Below, in pieces: positions 1 through 13,129 of a DNA stretch of 64,000 nt. The DNA lies in the NCBI RefSeq assembly GCF_002929375.1, contig NZ_PJIP01000009.1:62001-126000 (forward strand), read 5' to 3'. The notes beneath the pieces were generated by a model. It was not told the DNA's origin and ran no database searches. It saw only the letters and a list, made by a program, of their open reading frames with translations. Both the position numbers and the translations under genes were made by a program. Every line of letters starts with the position of its first letter. Within the stretch, counting starts at the first letter, position 1. The DNA is from Arthrobacter sp. DWC3 (lineage in GTDB: Bacteria > Actinomycetota > Actinomycetes > Actinomycetales > Micrococcaceae).

Positions 1-88
1 GACAGGGCACCCAGGGCGCGGCGTCGACCGGCGTCAGGACGATGGCGCGAGGTCGGTGTCCGGGACGAGTGCGGTGTGCGGACGGGAC

Positions 89-3000
89 TCAGGACGGTGG
101 CCGGTCGGTTCCGGGGAGGGACGATGATGGGAAGGGCCCCTGGCCCGGCGGCGGGACGGGCGGCGGGTCGAGCGGCCGGCCCGGTCCCTCGGGCGCGTGC
201 CCCGTTCCATCGCCGTCGCCCCCGGCGGACGCTCCCGAGCCGCCATGGCGTCGGGGCGGCATGGCGACCTCGTAGGCGGCGCCCTGCCCTGACGCCTGGC
301 GGTTGAGCTTCCAGACGGCGAAGGCCAACAGCAGCAGTGCGGCCACGGTCAGCAGCAGGAACGTGAAACCCCGCAGGAACCAGAGCAGGGCAAGGGCGAT
401 ACCGACGGCGCCCCACAGGCTGAACCGGCGCCTCGACAGGGCGACACCGGCGATCAGGAGCACGACGTGACCGCAGAGGGCCCATACCTGCGCGCCCGTC
501 GTGCCGCCCGCCACCGTCGTGAGTCCGGTCGCGGAGAGGATGACCGCCGAGGCCGTGAGCCACCGGGGTCCCCTGCTCCGCGCACCGCGGGCGAAGGACC
601 ACCCGGCGAGCAGGGCCAGCGCGATGACCCACCACTGCGCCGCCCAGAAGAAACCGATCCCGTCGAGGAGGAGCCAGGCCACCCGCTGCACGCACAGGAC
701 GACGACGAGGAAGGCCGCCTCACAGCACAGGGCGCGATGGCGTGCGGGCACCTCCCACAGCGCGAGGACCGCTACGGCCGCGAGGGCCACCGACCCCGCG
801 ACGGCCGAGGCGTCCGGCGGCATGGCGAGGACCGCCGCCACCGCGGTCCAGCCGAGTGCCGTCGCGCCGAGGACCCGGTACCGGAGGCCCTGTTCGTCCT
901 CCCCCGGCAGGAACACCCGGGCCAGGTGGAGGATGGCGGCGGCCAGCACCGCACCGCCCAGCAGGCGGGGGGCATCGGTGGCGAGCACCCGACCGGTGGC
1001 ACGGTCCACCTGTTCGACGAAGGCCGTCGCCGCGACGATGACGGCCACCGCTCCCCCGACGTCGAGCACCACGAACCCCTCCCGCTGTGCGAGTGCGAAG
1101 CCCGCAGCGGCGACGACCGCGGCGACGACGACGCGGTCCCAGCCGGCGCCGTCCTCGAAGGCGAACAGGATCGCCTCGAGGAGGAACAGCCCCGCACCGA
1201 CCCGGCTCGGCATGCGGAAGCGGGGTGCGGTGGAGCGGACGCGGACCACGACGAGCGCCGCCGCGCAAGCCGCCGCGATGAGCGCGGCGACGGGCTCGGA
1301 CAGCGGCGCCACGGGCAGGAGTCCTGCCCGCTCGGTGGGCAGCACCCCGGCGAGCATGGCGATGAGGGCGGCCGTGGCGTAGAGCGCCGGGTAGGCGGTG
1401 GCGTCCTTGCGCTGGACCAGGAACAGGACGGAGGACACTGCGCCGAGCAGCGCGAGGTGCAGGACGACCACGTCGAGCTGGACCCCCGGGTCCCCGAACA
1501 TCAGATAGGCCGGAGAAAGGCCGGTGAGCAGACCGAGACTCAACCAGGCCGACGAACTCTGCAGCCCGGCGTACCGCAACCGGAACCGCAGGACCACCCG
1601 CACCACTTCCTGCAGTGCCACGCTCGCGCCGATCACCGCGAACACCCCATGTACCGTCAGATCCAGATCCGCGGAGACGGTCGCGGTCAGTATCGTGAAG
1701 CACAGCTGGGCGGCCAGGAGGTAGGCACCGCGACGCGTTCGCGCGGGCACACGCCAGGCCATGAGGGCGCCGTAGGCGACACCGACGGCCAGCAGCACCT
1801 CGTAGGAGTGGATGCCGAAGCCCGCGGCAGCGCCCGCGGTCGCTGCCACCACGAGAGACGCCGGGCCGATGGCTTCGACCAGCACACCGGGCGCGACAGA
1901 AAGCCGCGGGCTTCGATCCGCCGCTCTCGCCGTACCGGCAGACGACTGGGAGGTCCCGCCCGCGACGGGCAGCACCAGCGTGGTGACGCAGCCCGCGAGG
2001 ACGCAGGTCCAGATACCGCACGCAGCGACGGCGAACGTCCCGGCACCGGCTGCGAGTACGATCGCCGAGACGAGGGAAGCCCCGCTCGCGATGCACACCA
2101 CCCAGCTGCCGCAGCCGGTTGCCGGACGGCGGGATCGGAGGACCTCCACGAGCTGGTTGACCGCCAGGGCGATCAGGAGCGCGAGTCCGGCGAGCTCCCC
2201 CGCGCTCCCGGCCGGCACCGCCGGCGGTTGCAGGTGGACGAGGACGGCCACCGGGACAAGGACGGCGACCACACCGCGCGCCGCCAGCACGAAGCGTTCC
2301 CGATGCAGGCCGGTGGACCGGGCAGCCCGCACCAGGAGGTAGGACACGGTGAGGGCCAGGACCGTCTCCGTCCGCCACGGCTCCTCCCAGGGCGTGACCG
2401 CACTCAGCAGCACCCCCGGGAGGACGAGCATCTCGAGCGCGCCCCCACGGCGCACGGCGATCGTCATGCCCGCCGCCAGCACGAGGAGCATCGGCAGCAG
2501 GGCGTCGGGTGAGTCGCCCGATCCTGCAGCGGCCAGCACCACGGACGAGACGACGACCGTGGTTGCCACGAGAGTCAGGACGGCGAAGGTCACGACGAGG
2601 TCCAGTGCATACCGGGACACATCTCCCGACCGGTCGGTGTCCTGCCCGGACCTCCCGGCCGGGAGCAGGCGCGCGGTGTCGAGGAAGCTGCGGGCACGGT
2701 CCGGGACACCGAGCAGGCCACCGACCTGGAGCGCGAGACACACGGCGAGGACAAAGGCTCCCCACGTCGTCGAACCGCCTGCCGCCCATGCGACGAGGAC
2801 GGTGGCGATGCTCCCCACGACCCTCAGCGCATAGAAGTGCAGGATCCTGGACACGTCGAAGAACGCCAGCAGTGCCGCATAATAGGCGGCGGCCACGACC
2901 CACAGCTGGGCGCGGTCGGCGGTGGTCAGCAGGCCACCGAGCAGCAGCGAGGCCACGAGGGCGGTGGGTGCCAGCAGCCGATGCGCCTCCACCACGGCCC

Positions 3001-4033
3001 GGGAGATGACCTCGGGCAACCAGCGTGGAGCGAGGCGCAGCAGCCCTGCGAGGATCGCGGCCACGCCGATGGAGCACGTGAAGTACCAGACCAGTGCGCC
3101 GCCGAGGAGGGACACCGAGGACAGGGCGATCGAGAGGAAGAACGGCAGTGCCAGGAAGGCGACGACCCGGCTCTGCAGCCGTACCGCTGCCACCACGTAG
3201 GCGACGGTGCCGACGAGTGCCGTTGCGAACCAGGCGACCGCCCCCTGGCCCGTGAGGAAGGCGAAGAGCATCCCGGCGACCGGCAGCAGCGCGAGACCGG
3301 TCCCCGTGAAGGCCACGGCAGCCGGCCGCAGCCGCGGCAACCGTGTGAACAGCACGAGGCCGCTCACGTAGAACAGAGCGACGACGACGCCGATCGTCAC
3401 CGCCTTGGCCACACCGGGCACCGCGGCTCCGATGAACAGGCCGCCCGCGGCAACCAGCAGCAGGCTGGCCGAGTACAGGGCGATGTTGATGTTGCGGAGA
3501 TCCCGGGCGGCCCGCTGGGCTGCGCGTTCCTCCGCACTCGGAGCCGGCGGGGCAGGAACGCCGGGCGGGGGAGGCTGGATGACGGGTCCTCCAGCGGTCG
3601 ACCGCCGTCCGTTCGAGCTCGGGGAGGCTGCGGCGTACTCGGGTCTCACCGGCGGTCGCGACGTCGGCATCGGTGACGCGTGGTCCTGCGGGACGGTCCA
3701 GTGCCCCGGCATCCCGGGAGAAGTGCGCCCAGCACCGGGGTTCAGCGGGCCGGCGTCCCCGCCCGCCGCCCACGGGTCGGACTCCGCCGACCCCTGAATC
3801 CGCGAACCGGCATCCCCACCCGCTGTTCCGGGACAAGGGTTCGCCCCACTGCCCGTCCATGAACCGGCCGCCGCAGCACCGCTGCGGTAGCCCTGGTCGT
3901 AGGCAGCGGCCAGAGCCTCTGCGCCCGGCTGGTGGTGCCGCACACGGCGCCGCGTGATCACGCTTCCCGTGAGGTATCCGGCACCGAAGATGCCCAGCAG
4001 GAGCGCCAGAAGTATCGCCAGAACCAGACCCAC
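89..4033 (-). CDS. Very large polytopic membrane protein of unknown function
   Basis: About 1314 residues. An N-terminal hydrophobic helix (residues 1-25) is followed by an Arg-rich stretch, a Gly/Pro-rich linker to about residue 165, and then more than 25 predicted hydrophobic helices almost without interruption, ending in a Pro/Gly-rich polar tail of about 70 residues. The helices start after the motif RNINIALYSASLLLVAAG, typical of the large uncharacterised DUF2157-like actinobacterial membrane proteins; that link is from memory and tentative. No catalytic motif is visible. An in-frame GTG lies at 4039, but the GGGGGA ribosome binding sequence touches it and is better spaced for the next GTG at 4033, so 4033 is chosen. 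It is a separate transcription unit downstream of tuf, with its own TATACT box at 4078-4083. Confidence 0.75.
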   Translation of the reverse strand: MGLVLAILLALLLGIFGAGYLTGSVITRRRVRHHQPGAEALAAAYDQGYRSGAAAAGSWTGSGANPCPGTAGGDAGSRIQGSAESDPWAAGGDAGPLNPGAGRTSPGMPGHWTVPQDHASPMPTSRPPVRPEYAAASPSSNGRRSTAGGPVIQPPPPGVPAPPAPSAEERAAQRAARDLRNINIALYSASLLLVAAGGLFIGAAVPGVAKAVTIGVVVALFYVSGLVLFTRLPRLRPAAVAFTGTGLALLPVAGMLFAFLTGQGAVAWFATALVGTVAYVVAAVRLQSRVVAFLALPFFLSIALSSVSLLGGALVWYFTCSIGVAAILAGLLRLAPRWLPEVISRAVVEAHRLLAPTALVASLLLGGLLTTADRAQLWVVAAAYYAALLAFFDVSRILHFYALRVVGSIATVLVAWAAGGSTTWGAFVLAVCLALQVGGLLGVPDRARSFLDTARLLPAGRSGQDTDRSGDVSRYALDLVVTFAVLTLVATTVVVSSVVLAAAGSGDSPDALLPMLLVLAAGMTIAVRRGGALEMLVLPGVLLSAVTPWEEPWRTETVLALTVSYLLVRAARSTGLHRERFVLAARGVVAVLVPVAVLVHLQPPAVPAGSAGELAGLALLIALAVNQLVEVLRSRRPATGCGSWVVCIASGASLVSAIVLAAGAGTFAVAACGIWTCVLAGCVTTLVLPVAGGTSQSSAGTARAADRSPRLSVAPGVLVEAIGPASLVVAATAGAAAGFGIHSYEVLLAVGVAYGALMAWRVPARTRRGAYLLAAQLCFTILTATVSADLDLTVHGVFAVIGASVALQEVVRVVLRFRLRYAGLQSSSAWLSLGLLTGLSPAYLMFGDPGVQLDVVVLHLALLGAVSSVLFLVQRKDATAYPALYATAALIAMLAGVLPTERAGLLPVAPLSEPVAALIAAACAAALVVVRVRSTAPRFRMPSRVGAGLFLLEAILFAFEDGAGWDRVVVAAVVAAAGFALAQREGFVVLDVGGAVAVIVAATAFVEQVDRATGRVLATDAPRLLGGAVLAAAILHLARVFLPGEDEQGLRYRVLGATALGWTAVAAVLAMPPDASAVAGSVALAAVAVLALWEVPARHRALCCEAAFLVVVLCVQRVAWLLLDGIGFFWAAQWWVIALALLAGWSFARGARSRGPRWLTASAVILSATGLTTVAGGTTGAQVWALCGHVVLLIAGVALSRRRFSLWGAVGIALALLWFLRGFTFLLLTVAALLLLAFAVWKLNRQASGQGAAYEVAMPPRRHGGSGASAGGDGDGTGHAPEGPGRPLDPPPVPPPGQGPFPSSSLPGTDRPPS

Positions 4034-4077
4034 TGCCACTCCCCCAGGTGTCAGGACGGCTGCCCGCCCTTCACGTC

Positions 4078-4096
4078 AGTATAGGCAGGACGTCCT
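4078..4096 (-). promoter_or_regulatory. Candidate promoter with a 12-bp palindrome in its spacer
   Basis: The minus strand reads TATACT at 4083-4078, a near-consensus -10 box about 45 nt before the start of the large membrane protein. Directly upstream, in the spacer, is the perfect palindrome CAGGACGTCCTG (4085-4096). No good -35 hexamer is present. The palindrome could be a repressor or activator site; that is inference. Confidence 0.4.
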
Positions 4097-4160
4097 GACC
4101 GGGACAGGCTGCCCGCTGCTGTGTGGACACCCGTCCTCGTGCCGATGGGACAGCTCAACG

Positions 4161-4196
4161 AAAAGAACCCCTGCCGCGGACGGCAGGGGTTCTTTT
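4161..4196 (-). terminator. Intrinsic terminator of tuf
   Basis: A perfect 16-bp inverted repeat (arms 4161-4176 and 4181-4196, 4-nt loop) lies 33 nt after the tuf stop. It is flanked by AAAA and TTTT, so it ends in a U-run in the tuf direction. The symmetry would also let it work on the plus strand. Confidence 0.9.
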
Positions 4197-4228
4197 CGTG
4201 CTTCAGCAGTGCTGAGCGATCCGGAAGA

Positions 4229-5419
4229 CTACTTCAGGATCTTGGTGACACGTCCCGAACCGACGGTGCGGCCGCCTTCGCGGATCGCGAAGCCGAGGCC
4301 CTCTTCCATGGCGATGGGCTGGATGAGCTCGACGGTCATCTCAGTGTTGTCGCCGGGCATGACCATCTCGGTGCCCTCGGGGAGGGTGATGACGCCGGTC
4401 ACGTCCGTGGTACGGAAGTAGAACTGCGGGCGGTAGTTCGAGTAGAACGGGTTGTGACGCCCGCCCTCGTCCTTCGCCAGGATGTAGACGTTGGCCTCGA
4501 AGTCGGTGTGAGGGGTGATGGAACCCGGCTTCACGATGACCTGACCACGCTCTACGTCTTCACGCTTGATGCCGCGGAGCAGCAGACCACAGTTCTCGCC
4601 GGCCCAGGCCTCGTCGAGCTGCTTGTGGAACATCTCGATACCGGTGACCGTGGTCTTCTGGACCGGACGGATACCGACGATCTCGACCTCGGAGTTGATG
4701 GCGAGCGTTCCACGCTCGGCGCGACCCGTGACGACGGTTCCACGACCGGTGATCGTGAAGACGTCCTCGACAGGCATGAGGAACGGCTTGTCCTTGTCGC
4801 GGATCGGGTCGGGGACGTTGTTGTCAACGGCTTCCATGAGGTCCTCGACGGACTTGACCCACTCGGCGTCGCCCTCGAGAGCCTTGAGGCCCGAGACGCG
4901 GACGACGGGAGCGTCGTCACCGTCGAAGCCCTGCGAGCTGAGCAGCTCGCGCACCTCCATCTCGACGAGATCGAGGAGTTCCTCGTCGTCGACCATGTCG
5001 GACTTGTTCAGCGCGACCAGCAGGTAGGGGACGCCGACCTGGCGGGCGAGCAGAACGTGCTCGCGGGTCTGGGCCATCGGGCCGTCGGTGGCGGCGACGA
5101 CGAGGATCGCGCCGTCCATCTGTGCGGCACCGGTGATCATGTTCTTGATGTAGTCGGCGTGACCGGGGGCGTCTACGTGTGCGTAGTGGCGCTTCTCGGT
5201 CTGGTACTCGACGTGCGAGATGTTGATGGTGATGCCGCGCTGCTTCTCCTCGGGAGCCGAGTCGATCGACGCGAAGTCACGCTGCTCGTTGAGAGTGGGG
5301 TACTTGTCGTACAGCACCTTCGAAATGGCAGCCGTCAACGTCGTCTTTCCATGGTCAACGTGACCGATGGTGCCGATGTTAACGTGCGGCTTAGTCCGCT
5401 CGAACTTTGCCTTCGCCAC
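4229..5419 (-). CDS. tuf: Elongation factor Tu
   Basis: 396 residues, the standard length. This GTPase carries aminoacyl-tRNA to the ribosomal A site. GTP-binding motifs visible are GHVDHGKT (about residues 19-26), DAPGHADY (switch II) and NKSD; domains 2 and 3 follow, ending in GRVTKILK. The start is a GTG preceded by a strong AGGAGG. It is the last gene of the str cluster rpsL-rpsG-fusA-tuf, separated from fusA by a GC-rich hairpin, which suggests partial termination or a separate tuf promoter in the AT-richer stretch 5460-5550. No second tuf copy is in the window. Confidence 0.99.
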   Translation of the reverse strand: MAKAKFERTKPHVNIGTIGHVDHGKTTLTAAISKVLYDKYPTLNEQRDFASIDSAPEEKQRGITINISHVEYQTEKRHYAHVDAPGHADYIKNMITGAAQMDGAILVVAATDGPMAQTREHVLLARQVGVPYLLVALNKSDMVDDEELLDLVEMEVRELLSSQGFDGDDAPVVRVSGLKALEGDAEWVKSVEDLMEAVDNNVPDPIRDKDKPFLMPVEDVFTITGRGTVVTGRAERGTLAINSEVEIVGIRPVQKTTVTGIEMFHKQLDEAWAGENCGLLLRGIKREDVERGQVIVKPGSITPHTDFEANVYILAKDEGGRHNPFYSNYRPQFYFRTTDVTGVITLPEGTEMVMPGDNTEMTVELIQPIAMEEGLGFAIREGGRTVGSGRVTKILK

Positions 5420-5558
5420 GGGTTCCTCCTAGAACGTTTGAGAAGATCTGCTTCCCAGCCGCGCTTTTCGCAGCTGAAACTCATGCAAGTCTACTGGGGG
5501 CTTTTGGTTTTGATGAAATTACGGGTTCGCAGCCGGACCACGGGTCCGGCGGCTGGAG

Positions 5559-5594
5559 GACGGGCCGGCCTGCCCTCGGACAGGCCGGCCCGTC
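5559..5594 (-). terminator. GC-rich hairpin between fusA and tuf
   Basis: A perfect 14-bp inverted repeat (5559-5572 with 5581-5594, 8-nt loop) starts 10 nt past the fusA stop. There is no U-run after it, so it may be a weak terminator, a processing site or a 3' mRNA stabiliser rather than a full stop. Confidence 0.5.
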
Positions 5595-5604
5595 TCCGGA
5601 AGGG

Positions 5605-7719
5605 CTACTCGCCGCGCGTCTTCTGGATGATCTCGTCGGCCACTGCCTTCGGGACCTCGGAGTAGCTGTCGAACTGCATCGAGTACACGGCACGACCCTG
5701 GGTCTTGGACCGCAGGTCGCCGATGTAGCCGAACATGCCCGACAGGGGCACGTGGGCACGGATGACCTTCACGCCACTCGCGTCCTCCATGGACTGCATC
5801 TGGCCACGGCGGGAGTTGAGGTCACCGATGACTTCACCCATGTATTCCTCAGGGGTGCGCACCTCGACGTCCATGAGGGGCTCGAGCAGCACGGGCTGTG
5901 CCATGCGAGCGGCCTCCTTGAACGCCATGCGACCGGCGATCTTGAACGCCATCTCCGAGGAGTCGACGTCGTGGTACGCGCCGTCGAGCAGCGTCGCCTT
6001 GATGCCGACGACGGGGTAGCCCGCGAGGACACCGTCGTTGAGTGCGTCCTGGATGCCGGCGTCGACACTCGGGATGTACTCGCGCGGCACGCGGCCACCG
6101 GTGACCTTGTTGTCGAACGAGTAGAGCTCGCCGTCGGCCGTGTCCAGGGGTTCGATCGCGATCTGGATCTTCGCGAACTGGCCGGAGCCACCGGTCTGCT
6201 TCTTGTGCGTGTAGTCGTGCTTGGCGACGGCGCGCTTGATGGTCTCGCGGTACGCGACCTGGGGCTTGCCCACGTTGGCCTCGACCTTGAACTCGCGACG
6301 CATGCGGTCCACGAGGATGTCCAGGTGGAGCTCGCCCATGCCGGCGATGATCGTCTGTCCGGTGTCCTCGTTGAGGGACACCTGGAAGGTGGGGTCCTCG
6401 GCCGAGAGCTTCTGGATGGCTGTGGACAGCTTCTCCTGGTCGCCCTTGGTCTTCGGCTCGATGGCCACCGAGATCACGGGCTCCGGGAAGCTCATGGACT
6501 CGAGGACGATCTGGTTGGCCGAATCGGACAGGGTGTCACCGGTGGTGGTGTCCTTCAGGCCGATCGCCGCGTAGATGTGACCGGCGAGGGCTTCCTCGAC
6601 GGGGATCTCCTTGTTGGCGTGCATCTGGAACAGCTTCCCGATGCGCTCCTTCTTGGTCTTCGTCGAGTTCGTCACCTGCGTGCCGGCCGAGATCTGGCCG
6701 GAGTACACGCGGATGAAGGTCAGCTGACCGAAGAACGGGTGCGTGGCGACCTTGAACGCGAGGGCCGAGAACGGCTCCTCCGTGCTGGGCTTGCGCGTCA
6801 GCTCGGTCTCCTCGTTGCGGGGATCGTGGCCGATCATCGGGGGGACGTCCAGGGGCGACGGCAGGTAGTCGATGACGGCGTCGAGCATCGGCTGCACACC
6901 GCGGTTCTTGAACGCGGAGCCGCAGAGGATCGGGTAGAGCTCGGAGTTGATCGTCATCTTGCGGATGCCGGCCTTCAGCTCCTCGATGGAGATCTCCTCG
7001 CCCTCGAGGTACTTGTTCATGAGCTCGTCGGAGGACTCGGCGACGGTCTCCACGAGCGTGGCGCGGTACTCCTCCGCCTTCTCCTTGAGATCGGCGGGGA
7101 TCTCCTGGATCTCGTACTTGGCACCCATGGTGACGTCACCCTTGGAGTCGCCGGGCCACACGAGGGCACGCATGTAGAGCAGGTCCACGACGCCGACGAA
7201 GTCGTTCTCGGCGCCGATGGGGAGCTGCAGCACGAGGGGCTTGGCGCCCAGGCGGCTGATGATGGTGTCGACGGTGAAGTAGAAGTCGGCGCCCAGCTTG
7301 TCCATCTTGTTGACGAAGCAGATGCGGGGGACCTCGTACTTGTCGGCCTGACGCCAGACGGTCTCCGACTGGGGCTCGACGCCCTCCTTGCCGTCGAACA
7401 CGGCGACGGCGCCGTCGAGGACGCGCAGGGAGCGCTCGACCTCGACCGTGAAATCGACGTGCCCGGGGGTGTCGATGATGTTGATCTGGTTGTTCTCCCA
7501 GAAGCAGGTCACGGCGGCCGACGTGATGGTGATGCCGCGCTCCTTCTCCTGTTCCATCCAGTCGGTGGTGGAGGCACCGTCGTGCGTCTCGCCGATCTTG
7601 TGGTTTACACCCGTGTAGAAGAGGATGCGCTCGGTAGTAGTGGTCTTGCCGGCATCGATGTGGGCCATGATGCCGATGTTGCGGACCTTGTTGAGGTCGG
7701 TAAGCACGTCCTGTGCCAC
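5605..7719 (-). CDS. fusA: Elongation factor G
   Basis: 704 residues, the normal EF-G length. It is the GTPase that drives translocation on the ribosome and, with RRF, ribosome recycling. The N-terminus has the P-loop [13 protein letters not shown], then DTPGHVDF and [10 protein letters not shown]; domains II-V follow with the conserved GMGELHLDI and RPEE-like [16 protein letters not shown]. The start is GTG, preceded by AAGGGAG. It lies between rpsG and tuf in the str cluster, with hairpins on both sides. Confidence 0.99.
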   Translation of the reverse strand: MAQDVLTDLNKVRNIGIMAHIDAGKTTTTERILFYTGVNHKIGETHDGASTTDWMEQEKERGITITSAAVTCFWENNQINIIDTPGHVDFTVEVERSLRVLDGAVAVFDGKEGVEPQSETVWRQADKYEVPRICFVNKMDKLGADFYFTVDTIISRLGAKPLVLQLPIGAENDFVGVVDLLYMRALVWPGDSKGDVTMGAKYEIQEIPADLKEKAEEYRATLVETVAESSDELMNKYLEGEEISIEELKAGIRKMTINSELYPILCGSAFKNRGVQPMLDAVIDYLPSPLDVPPMIGHDPRNEETELTRKPSTEEPFSALAFKVATHPFFGQLTFIRVYSGQISAGTQVTNSTKTKKERIGKLFQMHANKEIPVEEALAGHIYAAIGLKDTTTGDTLSDSANQIVLESMSFPEPVISVAIEPKTKGDQEKLSTAIQKLSAEDPTFQVSLNEDTGQTIIAGMGELHLDILVDRMRREFKVEANVGKPQVAYRETIKRAVAKHDYTHKKQTGGSGQFAKIQIAIEPLDTADGELYSFDNKVTGGRVPREYIPSVDAGIQDALNDGVLAGYPVVGIKATLLDGAYHDVDSSEMAFKIAGRMAFKEAARMAQPVLLEPLMDVEVRTPEEYMGEVIGDLNSRRGQMQSMEDASGVKVIRAHVPLSGMFGYIGDLRSKTQGRAVYSMQFDSYSEVPKAVADEIIQKTRGE

Positions 7720-7758
7720 GGTGTCTCCCTTTTGACGAGAATGGAGTTCTGCTGGCCT

Positions 7759-7798
7759 GCCGGCCGGGCCGTCCCTTGTGGGTGACGGTCCGGCCGGC
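7759..7798 (-). other. Intergenic hairpin between rpsG and fusA
   Basis: The inverted repeat 7759-7773 / 7784-7798 (GGCCGG-rich, about 15 bp with one mismatch, 10-nt loop) follows the rpsG stop in the rpsG-fusA gap. It has no U-run. It resembles the fusA-tuf hairpin and may set relative expression by partial termination or RNA processing. Confidence 0.5.
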
Positions 7799-7806
7799 GG
7801 CTCTGA

Positions 7807-8277
7807 CTACCAGCGGTAGTGTGCGAAGGCCTTGTTGGACTCGGCCATCTTGTGGGTGTCCTCGCGGCGCTTCACAGCGGCACCGAGGCCGTTGGAGGCG
7901 TCGAGGATCTCGTTCTGCAGGCGCTCGGTCATCGTCTTCTCGCGGCGGGCCTTCGAGTAGCCGACGAGCCAGCGGAGGGCGAGGGCGGTGGATCGACCGG
8001 GCTTGACCTCGACGGGGACCTGGTAGGTGGCTCCACCGACACGGCGTGAACGGACCTCGAGGGTCGGCTTCACGTTGTCCATGGCCTTCTTCAGGGCCGC
8101 GACGGGGTCGCCGCCCGACTTGGCACGTGCACCCTCGAGGGCGCCGTAGACGATGCGCTCTGCGGTGGACTTCTTGCCGTCGACGAGCACCTTGTTGATC
8201 AGCTGCGTGACCAGGGGCGAACCGTAGACGGGATCTACAACGAGCGGCCGCTTCGGGGCCGGGCCCTTACGAGGCAT
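7807..8277 (-). CDS. rpsG: Small ribosomal subunit protein uS7
   Basis: 156 residues, the usual uS7 length. It binds the 3' domain of 16S rRNA and nucleates assembly of the 30S head. It begins [20 protein letters not shown], and the family motif [14 protein letters not shown] is present. The start codon lies 1 nt from the rpsL stop, so the two are tightly coupled. Second gene of the str cluster. Confidence 0.99.
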   Translation of the reverse strand: MPRKGPAPKRPLVVDPVYGSPLVTQLINKVLVDGKKSTAERIVYGALEGARAKSGGDPVAALKKAMDNVKPTLEVRSRRVGGATYQVPVEVKPGRSTALALRWLVGYSKARREKTMTERLQNEILDASNGLGAAVKRREDTHKMAESNKAFAHYRW

Positions 8278-8278
8278 A

Positions 8279-8653
8279 TTACTTCTTCTCCATCTTTGCG
8301 CCGTAGCGGCTGCGAGCCTGCTTGCGGTTCTTCACGCCCTGGGTATCCAGTGCGCCACGGACGATCTTGTAGCGGACACCGGGGAGGTCCTTCACACGGC
8401 CGCCGCGCACGAGCACGATGGAGTGTTCCTGGAGGTTGTGGCCGACACCGGGGATGTACGCGGTGACTTCGATACCACCGTTGAGGCGCACGCGGGCGAC
8501 CTTGCGGAGAGCCGAGTTCGGCTTCTTCGGGGTGGTGGTGTAGACCCGGGTGCAAACGCCGCGCTTCATGGGGCTGCCCTTCAGTGCGGGCGCCTTGGTC
8601 TTGGAGACCTTAGGTGACCGGCCCTTGCGGACCAGCTGGTTAATCGTAGGCAC
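8279..8653 (-). CDS. rpsL: Small ribosomal subunit protein uS12
   Basis: 124 residues. Part of the 30S decoding centre. The loop [12 protein letters not shown] (Lys about 43) and [11 protein letters not shown] (Lys about 88) carry the wild-type residues at the positions where streptomycin-resistance substitutions arise. The start is a GTG giving [11 protein letters not shown]. First gene of the str operon; its leader runs up to the rpoC terminator. Confidence 0.99.
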   Translation of the reverse strand: MPTINQLVRKGRSPKVSKTKAPALKGSPMKRGVCTRVYTTTPKKPNSALRKVARVRLNGGIEVTAYIPGVGHNLQEHSIVLVRGGRVKDLPGVRYKIVRGALDTQGVKNRKQARSRYGAKMEKK

Positions 8654-8975
8654 TTTCGTGTTCTCCGTAATGTCCGAGAATGAGATTCCTGTCGCCCTAC
8701 TCCGCGGTCACGGCGGCTTCGCAGGGCCGCACCGTCCGGAGATCGGGATGATCAGTCGTTTGGCGCACCACCAACTGAGAAGCTGCCGCAGAACGACTGT
8801 AGGCGTGCGAAAATGTGGCATTCGCTGTACAACTTACGTACAACACGGAGATACGTTTCGCAACGCCGATCCACTGCCACACAAACAATTGGTCCCAAGT
8901 CTACCAGAGATCGGGTGCCGTCCCGTGCGGGCGGCACTCCCCCGTGTGGTAGGGCGCCCCCGTACCGACGGGAAA
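8654..8975. promoter_or_regulatory. Upstream region of the str operon (no gene)
   Basis: Together with the rpoC terminator this makes a 396-nt gap between rpoC and rpsL. No credible coding region is present. Base composition drops towards AT in 8755-8910. On the minus strand a direct repeat GTTGTAC-GTAA-GTTGTAC spans about 8826-8843, and a TACAGT box (8796-8801) could be the -10 of the rpsL promoter, giving a leader of about 135 nt. No clear -35 is seen, so the exact promoter is uncertain. Confidence 0.35.
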
Positions 8976-9003
8976 GGCCCCGGACCGTGGTCGGTCCGGG
9001 GCC
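8976..9003 (-). terminator. Terminator after rpoC
   Basis: An 11-bp GC inverted repeat, GGCCCCGGACC paired with GGTCCGGGGCC, lies 47 nt past the rpoC stop and is followed in the minus direction by TTTCCC. The stem is strong and the U-run short. Confidence 0.7.
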
Positions 9004-9049
9004 TGCACCAGCGGGTGACGCCGACCGGAGCCGGCGTCACCTGGTCCTC

Positions 9050-12943
<3,894 letters not shown>

Positions 12944-13129
12944 ATGGTCCCTGTTCTCTCTTTGTTCTCTAAATTCTTGAAATCTCGGGGGTTGCGGCGA
13001 AAAGCCAGGCGGACACCGGTCCAGGGAGGTGCCCGGAGGAAGGCGGCTTCAATATTTCAAGGCCGCCCAGCGGCCGCAGAAATTTCGTTGCCGCCGTTCC
13101 GGGTACCGGACTGGACCGGTGCGTGGAAC

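Noticed and set aside
467-2512. 681-codon plus-strand frame opposite the large membrane protein
   Set aside because: Highly charged, repetitive Arg/Gly/His composition and no start signal; the minus-strand frame shows proper membrane helices.
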